Source: Thioalkalivibrio nitratireducens
Lineage (GTDB): Bacteria; Pseudomonadota; Gammaproteobacteria; Ectothiorhodospirales; Ectothiorhodospiraceae
Assembly: GCA_011390385.1 (NCBI GenBank)
Contig: JAABSN010000231.1
Coordinates: 1-5,129 of the forward strand
Length of the DNA stretch: 5,129 nucleotides
Direction: 5' to 3'
In this document: piece by piece, positions 1 through 5,129 of the stretch
How positions within the stretch are numbered: the stretch's first letter is position 1
How the letters are laid out: each line of letters begins with the position of its first letter
The notes under the pieces: model-generated
Told to the model about the DNA's origin: nothing
Database searches by the model: none
Seen by the model: the letters and a program-made list of their open reading frames with translations, nothing else
Made by a program: the position numbers and the translations under genes

Positions 1-666
<666 letters not shown>

Positions 667-695
667 GTCGAGGGCGGCCTGCGCGGGGGCCGGCG

Positions 696-1907
696 CTAGA
701 CGACCGCGCCGAGCTTGAAGATCGGCAGGTACATGGCAATGACCAGGCCGCCGACCAGGATACCGAGGATCGCCATGATCATCGGTTCCAGCAATGCGGA
801 CAGGTTGTCCACGGCGTCGTCCACGTCGCGCTCGTAGAAGTCCGCCACCTTGGCGCACATCTCGTCGAGCGAGCCGGATTCCTCGCCCACGGCCACCATC
901 TGGATCACCATGTTGGGAAACAGCTCGGTGGCTTCCATGGCGCGCTGCAAGCGCTGGCCTGTGGCGACCTCGGTGCGGATCTCCATCGTGGCGATCTCGT
1001 AGACGATGTTGCCGGTGGCGCCGGCCACTGACTCCAGGGCTTCGACCAGCGGCACGCCGGCGGCGAACATGGTGGACAGGGTGCGGGTGAAGCGCGCGAT
1101 GGCGGCCTTGCGGATGATTTCGCCGAGGACCGGTGTTTTCAACAACGCCCGGTCGAGAAACTCGTTCATGCGTTGGGAGCGGCGTTTGAAATACATGAAG
1201 ACTGTCACGATCGCGACTACGCCAAGAATGATCAGGACACCATTGCCACGTACGAAGCGAGAAATCCCGACTACGAATTGCGTGAAGGCCGGCAGGTCGG
1301 CACCGAAGCCCTGGAAGATGCTTTCGAACTGCGGAATGACGAATACCAGCAGCACAGCAGTTACTATGACCGCAACCGACAGCACGGCGATCGGGTAGGT
1401 GAGCGCCTTCTTGATCTTTTTCTTAATTGCCTCGGTCTTTTCCTTGTAGGTGGCAATCTTGTCGAGGAGCGTCTCCAGCGCACCCGATTGCTCGCCGGAG
1501 TTCACGAGGTTGACGAACAACTTGTCGAAATACAGCGGATGCTTGGCCAGCGCCTCGGCCAACGTGGTGCCGCTCTCCAGGTCAACCTTTATGGCAGAGA
1601 GCAGTTTCTGCATTCCAGGGTTTTCGTGACCGTTGGCGACGATGTCGAAAGCCTGCACCAGCGGAATGCCGGCCTGCAGCATGGTGGCCAGCTGGCGGCT
1701 GAAGATCGCGATGTCTTCGGTCGTGATCTTGGAACGCTTCTGGAACAGTGTGCTCTGGCGGCGGATTTGCGTCGGCACGAGTCCCTGGCGCCGCAGGCTG
1801 GCCCGTACGGCGGCCTCGTTGACCGCCACCACGGTGCCCTTGATGACGGTGCCGCGGGGGTCCTTGCCCTGCCAGGAGAATGGATATTGTTTTGCGGCTT
1901 GTGCCAT
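696..1907 (-). CDS. pilC: Type IV pilus inner-membrane platform protein PilC
   Basis: Polytopic inner-membrane protein of the GspF/PilC family (two T2SSF domains). It is the platform on which the PilB and PilT ATPases act to insert or remove pilin subunits. The 403-residue length is normal for the family (about 400). The N-terminal segment (about 8-50, FSWQGKDPRGTVIKG) is the usual PilC lead-in. The first T2SSF repeat covers about 68-191 (FSRQLATMLQAGIPL, then NSGEQSGALE) and ends in a membrane helix at about 172-191 after the Lys-rich stretch KKKIKKALTYP. A second helix lies at about 222-240. The second repeat covers about 271-393 (FTRTLSTMFAAGVPL, then VGEESGSLDEM) and ends in a helix at about 373-394. 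The paired LxxGxPL and GExSGxL motifs show the internal duplication. Start ATG at 1907 is preceded by only a weak GAG-type ribosome site. The gene begins 42 bases after the pilB stop and is followed by pilD, the standard pilBCD order. No frameshift or truncation is seen. Confidence 0.97.
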   Translation of the reverse strand: MAQAAKQYPFSWQGKDPRGTVIKGTVVAVNEAAVRASLRRQGLVPTQIRRQSTLFQKRSKITTEDIAIFSRQLATMLQAGIPLVQAFDIVANGHENPGMQKLLSAIKVDLESGTTLAEALAKHPLYFDKLFVNLVNSGEQSGALETLLDKIATYKEKTEAIKKKIKKALTYPIAVLSVAVIVTAVLLVFVIPQFESIFQGFGADLPAFTQFVVGISRFVRGNGVLIILGVVAIVTVFMYFKRRSQRMNEFLDRALLKTPVLGEIIRKAAIARFTRTLSTMFAAGVPLVEALESVAGATGNIVYEIATMEIRTEVATGQRLQRAMEATELFPNMVIQMVAVGEESGSLDEMCAKVADFYERDVDDAVDNLSALLEPMIMAILGILVGGLVIAMYLPIFKLGAVV

Positions 1908-1909
1908 GG

Positions 1910-1948
1910 CGAGTTACTCGTCGGGTTCGTTGTCGGTCCCGGGGACCG
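1910..1948 (-). repeat. Two short palindromes in the pilB-pilC gap
   Basis: The 42-base gap between pilB and pilC contains two perfect inverted repeats. One, at 1934-1948, has 7-base arms CGGTCCC/GGGACCG around a single central base and sits two bases after the pilB stop. The other, at 1910-1920, has 5-base arms CGAGT/ACTCG around one base and covers the place where the pilC ribosome-binding site should be. As RNA, the first could form a 6-bp GC-rich stem with a 3-base loop. Neither is followed by a T run, so they do not look like terminators. A role in mRNA processing or in tuning pilC translation is possible, but this is inference; short palindromes also arise by chance in GC-rich DNA. Confidence 0.45.
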
Positions 1949-1949
1949 G

Positions 1950-3671
1950 CTAGTCGATGGTGACGCGGTTGACTTCCTCGAGGCTGGTGACGCCGTTCTT
2001 GACCTTGAACAGGCCGGCGCGGCGCAGGTCCCAGATGCCTTCCTTATCGGCTTCAGAGGCGATTTGCATCGCGTTGCCGCCTTCCATGATGATCCGGCCG
2101 ATGGTCTCGGATATCGGCATGACTTGGAAGATACCGGCCCGACCCTTATAGCCGTCGTTGCATTTGTTGCAGCCGACGGGTCCATAAATCGTTAGGCCTT
2201 CGTTAACTTCCGTTTCGGAAAATCCTTCTCGCAGCAGGGCCTCGCGCGGAATGTCGCGGACTTCTTTGCAATTGTCACACAGCTTACGCGCGAGCCGCTG
2301 GGCGATGATCAGGCTGACCGAGGAGGCGATGGCGTAAGGCGCCACCCCCATGTCCACCATGCGCGTCAGGGTCTTGGGGGCATCGTTGGTGTGCAGCGTG
2401 GAGAGCACCAGATGGCCGGTCTGCGCGGCCTTGATCGCGATTTCTGCTGTCTCGAGGTCGCGGATCTCGCCGACCATGATGATGTCCGGGTCCTGACGCA
2501 GGAAGGCGCGTAGCGCCGAAGCGAAGGTCAGGCCCACTTTGGGATTCACGTTGACCTGGTTGACGCCCGGCAAGTTGATTTCGGCCGGGTCCTCCGCGGT
2601 CGAGATGTTGCGGTCCTCGGTGTTGAGGATATTCAGTCCCGTGTACAACGAGACCGTCTTGCCGCTGCCGGTCGGGCCGGTAACCAGGATCATCCCGTAT
2701 GGCTTAGACAGCGCGTCCAAGTAAAGCTGTCGCTGGAAGTCCTCGTAGCCGAGCGCGTCGATGCCGAGCTTGGCCTGGCTCGCGTCGAGGATACGCATGA
2801 CGACCTTCTCGCCGTAAAGCGTGGGTAGCGTATTGACGCGAAAGTCGATGGAGCGACTCGCGGAGAGCTTGAGCTTGATGCGGCCGTCCTGCGGAATCCT
2901 GCGCTCGGCGATATCCATGCGGGCCATGACTTTAATGCGCGCCGTGACCTTGTTGGCCAGCGCCACCGGCGGCTTGGTGATTTCCTTCAGCACGCCGTCG
3001 AGCCGGGTGCGCACCCGGTAGAACTTCTCGTAGGGCTCGAAGTGAATATCTGACGCACCCTTGTGGATCGCGTCGATGAGGATTTTGTTGACAAACCGGA
3101 CAATAGGAGCATCGTCGATCTCGTCGCGGCTCAGTTCACCGCCCGATTCATCCTGCTCGTGCGTGACATCGATGTTGTCGAGATCGAGATCGTCGCCGCC
3201 GAGCGACTCGAAGGTCGTGTCGAGCGCCTCGGACAGCTTTGCCAACACGGCGTCGAGCTTGTTGTCCTCGACGACAATCGCCTCAATGCTCATTCCCGTC
3301 GCAAACTTGATCTCGTCGATCGCCTGCAGGCGCGTCGGGTCGGAGACGCCTACGAACACCTTGCGTCCGCGACGAAACAGCGGCAGAACGCGGTGACGGT
3401 GGATCAGCTTGTCGTCGATCAGGCGCGCCGTCTCGAGATCGACCTCGATCGCATCGAGGTCGAGAACCGGAACGCCGAATTCGTGGCAGGCCGCGCCGGC
3501 GATCTCCCGCGCATCGGCGAGGTTCTTCTCCACGAGATAGGTCACGATCGAATTGCTCGAGGACTTCTGCGCCTCGATTTCGGCTTCCGCCGCAATCGAC
3601 TCGTTGATGATGCCTTCCTGGACGAGGCGTCGCGGGAGGCCGGAGAGTCTGGGTTGTATCGACGCTGCCAT
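1950..3671 (-). CDS. pilB: Type IV pilus assembly (extension) ATPase PilB
   Basis: Hexameric cytoplasmic ATPase of the secretion-ATPase (GspE/PilB) superfamily that powers pilin polymerisation through PilC. At 573 residues it has the usual PilB length. The N-terminal MshEN/T2SSE_N-type domain spans about 10-150 (SGLPRRLVQEG, HRHRVLPLFRRG, FVGVSDP). An acidic linker follows at about 159-187 (GGDDLDLDNID). Then comes the N2 domain (DDAPIVRFVNKIL, ASDIHFEPYE) and the ATPase core. Walker A is GPTGSGKT at 332-339, the Asp box is STAEDPAE at about 357-364, Walker B is DIIMVGEIRD at 396-405 with catalytic Glu402, and the His box is TGHLVLSTLHTND at 418-430. The tetracysteine zinc site CDNC (465, 468) and CNKC (501, 504) marks it as an extension ATPase, not the retraction ATPase PilT. 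The protein ends EEVNRVTID, as in Pseudomonas-type PilB. Start ATG at 3671 is the first possible start after an in-frame TAG at 3710-3708; no strong Shine-Dalgarno is visible. One mild oddity is DPAEI where DPVEI is usual. Confidence 0.98.
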   Translation of the reverse strand: MAASIQPRLSGLPRRLVQEGIINESIAAEAEIEAQKSSSNSIVTYLVEKNLADAREIAGAACHEFGVPVLDLDAIEVDLETARLIDDKLIHRHRVLPLFRRGRKVFVGVSDPTRLQAIDEIKFATGMSIEAIVVEDNKLDAVLAKLSEALDTTFESLGGDDLDLDNIDVTHEQDESGGELSRDEIDDAPIVRFVNKILIDAIHKGASDIHFEPYEKFYRVRTRLDGVLKEITKPPVALANKVTARIKVMARMDIAERRIPQDGRIKLKLSASRSIDFRVNTLPTLYGEKVVMRILDASQAKLGIDALGYEDFQRQLYLDALSKPYGMILVTGPTGSGKTVSLYTGLNILNTEDRNISTAEDPAEINLPGVNQVNVNPKVGLTFASALRAFLRQDPDIIMVGEIRDLETAEIAIKAAQTGHLVLSTLHTNDAPKTLTRMVDMGVAPYAIASSVSLIIAQRLARKLCDNCKEVRDIPREALLREGFSETEVNEGLTIYGPVGCNKCNDGYKGRAGIFQVMPISETIGRIIMEGGNAMQIASEADKEGIWDLRRAGLFKVKNGVTSLEEVNRVTID

Positions 3672-3775
3672 CGGAGAGCCTGTGTGGCGGGGTCCGGCGA
3701 GCCGGCCCTAGGATGACCCAGTTTCCAGCCAGCGCCACTGGGGGGCTGCCGACTGGTTCACATAATCATGGTGAG

Positions 3776-3802
3776 TTTATATTAAGGCCGCGGCGCAACC
3801 AA
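3776..3802 (-). promoter_or_regulatory. Candidate sigma-70-like promoter for pilBCD
   Basis: On the minus strand the only AT-rich stretch in the pilA-pilB gap contains TATAAA (3781-3776, five of six matches to the -10 consensus). It lies 15 bases from TTGGTT (3802-3797), which keeps only the TTG of a -35 box. An alternative pairing is TAATAT (3784-3779) with TTGTTT (3806-3801) at 16 bases. The start of transcription would be near 3769, giving a leader of about 97 bases before pilB. The position fits the need for a separate promoter downstream of the pilA terminator, but the -35 match is weak. I saw no -24/-12 element here that would suggest sigma-54 control of pilBCD. Confidence 0.33.
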
Positions 3803-3839
3803 ACAAAAAAAGGGGCGCTGCGTGCGGCAGCGCCCCTTT
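3803..3839 (-). terminator. Strong rho-independent terminator of pilA
   Basis: Perfect inverted repeat with arms GGGGCGCTGC (3812-3821) and GCAGCGCCCC (3827-3836) around a 5-base loop. The arms are extended to 13 pairs by flanking A/T bases (3809-3811 with 3837-3839). In the pilA direction the stem runs into seven T, then G and more T (3811 to about 3801). It begins 20 bases after the pilA stop. The reverse strand has only three T after the stem, so the signal works mainly on the minus strand. It should end most pilA transcripts before pilB and protect the 3' end of an abundant pilin mRNA. Confidence 0.93.
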
Positions 3840-3858
3840 ACTGGATCGCTACTAAATC

Positions 3859-4320
3859 TTATGTAGCAGTGCGGCATTCTGCCGGAACATACTTGAAATT
3901 ATCCGCTCCGGCGACCGTACAGGTCCAAGCGATATTACCTTCGGCGGTAGGCGCAGGAGTGTAGGTCAATACAACGGCTTGCGCTGCAGCTGTTCCAGTG
4001 ACCGTGATCACACCGGCGGCACAGGTGCTGCTGGCTACGTTAGCGGTGGAGCTGCCTGCCCCGCCTGCGACAACCGTTACGCCTCGGCACGCGGTGGCAT
4101 CGATGACGCCACCAGCATTGGCGACGTTCTCACCGACGGTGGCTTTGTAGCTCGACGCCAGCACGGCAAGCTCAGAAACGCGCGAGCGCACGGTGTAGTC
4201 CTGGTAAGCCGGCAGCGCGATGGCGGCCAAGATGCCGATAATCGCAACCACGATCATCAATTCGATGAGGGTGAAACCCTGCTGACGGTGCACGTTAAGG
4301 TGCTGAAGCTGCTTATGCAT
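3859..4320 (-). CDS. pilA: Type IVa major pilin PilA (prepilin)
   Basis: Precursor of the pilus fibre subunit, 153 residues, inserted in the inner membrane and polymerised by PilB/PilC. The leader [15 protein letters not shown] (15 residues, basic, three His) ends in the required Gly(-1). Cleavage by PilD gives a mature N-terminus [14 protein letters not shown] with Phe+1 and Glu+5, and about 138 mature residues. The hydrophobic N-terminal helix runs to about precursor residue 36 ([18 protein letters not shown]). The globular part is rich in Ala, Val, Thr and Gly. It has four Cys at 78, 100, 134 and 149; the last pair (WTC...VPAEC) fits the C-terminal disulfide loop of type IVa pilins, and the first pair suggests a second disulfide. 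ATG at 4320 was chosen over the in-frame ATG at 4404 because AAGGAG lies 7 bases before it and the upstream ATG lies inside the sigma-54 promoter region, ahead of the predicted transcript start. The gene is monocistronic by context: its own promoter and a strong terminator. It is probably the major pilin, though a minor-pilin role cannot be excluded from sequence alone. Confidence 0.96.
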   Translation of the reverse strand: MHKQLQHLNVHRQQGFTLIELMIVVAIIGILAAIALPAYQDYTVRSRVSELAVLASSYKATVGENVANAGGVIDATACRGVTVVAGGAGSSTANVASSTCAAGVITVTGTAAAQAVVLTYTPAPTAEGNIAWTCTVAGADNFKYVPAECRTAT

Positions 4321-4327
4321 TCTAATA

Positions 4328-4333
4328 CTCCTT
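4328..4333 (-). promoter_or_regulatory. Shine-Dalgarno of pilA
   Basis: AAGGAG on the minus strand, with 7 bases between it and ATG 4320-4318. It is by far the best ribosome-binding site in the window, as expected for the most highly made product, and it decides the pilA start. Confidence 0.9.
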
Positions 4334-4387
4334 CGGAGTGGTCTGAAAAAAACCGGGTGCGGAATACACCGCGTGTGCCGAAGAGAC

Positions 4388-4403
4388 TGCAACTGCCGTG
4401 CCA
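4388..4403 (-). promoter_or_regulatory. Sigma-54 (RpoN) -24/-12 promoter of pilA
   Basis: The minus strand reads TGGCACGGCAGTTGCA, a full match to the sigma-54 consensus TGGCACG-N4-TTGC(A/T). The GG of the -24 element is at 4402-4401 and the GC of the -12 element at 4390-4389, with correct spacing. Transcription should start at about 4377, giving a leader of about 57 bases before pilA. The neighbouring pilR encodes the sigma-54 activator known to drive pilA in Pseudomonas and other bacteria, so PilR-dependent control is the natural reading. Confidence 0.93.
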
Positions 4404-4440
4404 AGCATGGCGCGTTGTCGGTAAGAATCTGTTTTATAAG

Positions 4441-4452
4441 GGTTGGCTAACC
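4441..4452. promoter_or_regulatory. Near-palindrome upstream of the pilA promoter, possible activator site
   Basis: GGTTGGCTAACC has dyad symmetry (GGTT-N-GC-N-AACC) and lies about 64-75 bases upstream of the predicted pilA start. Next to it, at 4421-4440, is a 20-base patch with only five G/C bases in an otherwise GC-rich region, the kind of bendable DNA often found between an enhancer site and a sigma-54 promoter. The repeated TGTC motifs described for PilR sites in Pseudomonas aeruginosa are not seen in the -80 to -120 zone. Assignment to PilR or to IHF is speculative. Confidence 0.22.
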
Positions 4453-4507
4453 AGAGCGAGAGTCGGGGGGTAGCTGCTTGACCCGCCACCTCATCCCTTC
4501 CACGTCC

Positions 4508-4528
4508 AAAAGTGACGCCCCGCGTCAC
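4508..4528 (-). terminator. Probable rho-independent terminator of pilR
   Basis: Perfect 7-base arms GTGACGC (4512-4518) and GCGTCAC (4522-4528) around a 3-base loop, followed in the pilR direction by TTTT (4511-4508). It starts 9 bases after the pilR stop. The T run is short, so termination may be incomplete, but position and GC-rich stem fit a terminator that separates pilR from the independently controlled pilA. Confidence 0.7.
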
Positions 4529-4537
4529 CCCATCGCG

Positions 4538-5129
4538 TCACTCGATCCCGAGTTTCTTGATCCGGTAACGCAGCGCGCGGAAGGTGATGCCCAGCAGCTT
4601 GGCCGCCTGGGTCTTGTTGTAACGGGTCTGCTCAAGTGCCTGCAGAATCGCGGCCCGCTCAAGCTCCTCGACCTGGTCACCGAGCCCGTTCTCCCCGCCG
4701 GGCGACACCCGCGGCCGGACCGGGTTCTGCCCGGGCTCGGGCTGGCGCAGCTGGATGTCCTCGGCGTCAATAGAGCCGTTCTCGCACAACGCAATCGCCC
4801 GCTCCAGCACGTTCTCCAGTTCGCGAACGTTGCCGGGAAACGAATGCCCCAGCAGCGCCCTCTTGGCGCTTTGCGAGAGCTCCCGGCACTCGACCCCGAG
4901 CTGTCCCGCGAGGCGGTCCAGAATATGCTCGGCCAGCTCGAGAATATCGTCGCCGCGGTCACGCAACGGCGGCACCACCAGTTCAATCACGTTGATGCGG
5001 TAATACAGATCCTCGCGGAAGCGCCCGTCGGCCACCAGCGCGCCGAGGTCCTGGTGCGTCGCGGAAAGAAACCGCACGTCCACCGGGATTTCCTGGTTGC
5101 CACCCACCGGCCTGACGGCGCGCTCCTGG
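4538..5129 (-). CDS. pilR: Sigma-54-dependent response regulator PilR, C-terminal part (5' end outside window)
   Basis: NtrC-family activator that, once phosphorylated by the sensor kinase PilS, hydrolyses ATP to open sigma-54 RNA polymerase at pilA. Only the last 196 residues are present; the frame is open to the right edge and the first complete codons read QERAVRPVGG. A full protein is about 450 residues, so the receiver domain and the Walker A, GAFTGA and Walker B part of the AAA+ domain lie outside. Visible are the sensor I region (VRFLSATHQDL, 18-28 of the fragment), GRFREDLYYRINV (35-47) with the Arg-finger residues, PPLRDRGDDI, and the sensor II motif FPGNVRELEN (97-106). A linker at about 127-150 is rich in Pro and Gly. 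A Fis-type helix-turn-helix follows at about 160-196 (NKTQAAKLLGI, then ALRYRIKKLGI). The family assignment is certain. The symbol pilR rests on the Fis-type end, the adjacent sigma-54 promoter and the pil gene context. The GTG at 5107-5105 is an internal Val codon, not a start. Confidence 0.93.
   Translation of the reverse strand, partial: QERAVRPVGGNQEIPVDVRFLSATHQDLGALVADGRFREDLYYRINVIELVVPPLRDRGDDILELAEHILDRLAGQLGVECRELSQSAKRALLGHSFPGNVRELENVLERAIALCENGSIDAEDIQLRQPEPGQNPVRPRVSPGGENGLGDQVEELERAAILQALEQTRYNKTQAAKLLGITFRALRYRIKKLGIE

Noticed and set aside
1173..2195. 340-codon open frame on the plus strand
   Set aside because: It is antisense to pilC and the 3' end of pilB, both with full family motifs; long antisense frames are common opposite GC-rich genes, and this one shows no recognisable motifs.
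3063..3716. 217-codon open frame on the plus strand
   Set aside because: It is the antisense shadow of the 5' part of pilB, rich in Val/Asp/Arg as expected from complementary codons, with no recognisable domain.
3283..3738. 151-codon minus-strand frame overlapping the start of pilB
   Set aside because: It is out of frame with pilB, Arg/Pro-rich and without motifs, while pilB in the same place encodes a conserved domain.
3672..3858. Small gene or RNA gene in the pilA-pilB gap
   Set aside because: Apart from the terminator, a promoter candidate and short inverted repeats I see no credible coding frame with a ribosome site and no known RNA fold.
4321..4404. Longer pilA beginning at an in-frame ATG at 4404
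   Set aside because: That start lies within or upstream of the sigma-54 promoter and ahead of the predicted transcript start, and it would add an atypical 28-residue extension; ATG 4320 has a strong ribosome site.
4538..5107. A separate gene starting at GTG 5107-5105
   Set aside because: The frame stays open to the window edge and upstream codons (QERAVRP) continue the NtrC-family sequence, so this GTG is an internal Val.

Overview
The window is a collinear block of type IVa pilus (T4P) genes, all on the minus strand. In transcription order they are pilR (3' end only, cut by the right edge), pilA (major pilin), pilB (extension ATPase), pilC (inner-membrane platform) and pilD (prepilin peptidase, cut by the left edge). 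The DNA is GC-rich. The PilB, PilC and PilD sequences look like those of Gammaproteobacteria such as Pseudomonas and its relatives, and pilA has a -24/-12 (sigma-54) promoter next to a sigma-54 activator gene. A GC-rich gammaproteobacterium is therefore the best guess; genus cannot be called from this sequence.

Layout from right to left (direction of transcription): pilR ends at 4538 and is followed by a short stem-loop with a T run (4508-4528). The 217-base pilR-pilA gap also holds an AT-rich patch, a near-palindrome (4441-4452) and a textbook sigma-54 promoter (4388-4403). pilA starts at 4320 behind a strong Shine-Dalgarno and stops at 3859. A long GC-rich hairpin with a T7 tract (3803-3839) then forms a strong intrinsic terminator. 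A 187-base pilA-pilB gap follows, with a weak sigma-70-like promoter candidate. pilB (3671-1950), pilC (1907-696) and pilD (GTG start proposed at 666, running off the window) are closely spaced, with gaps of 42 and 29 bases, and look like one operon.

Together: PilR with sigma-54 RNA polymerase is expected to switch on pilA. PilD cleaves the 15-residue leader of prepilin after Gly15 and N-methylates the new N-terminal Phe. PilB hydrolyses ATP on the cytoplasmic side of PilC to drive pilin polymerisation. The terminator behind pilA explains how abundant pilin can be made separately from the low-copy assembly machinery. The long ORFs on the plus strand are antisense shadows of these genes. I see no mobile element, CRISPR array, tRNA or rRNA, and no sign of an unknown system. 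The points worth a second look are regulatory detail and a few sequence features of PilA and PilB.
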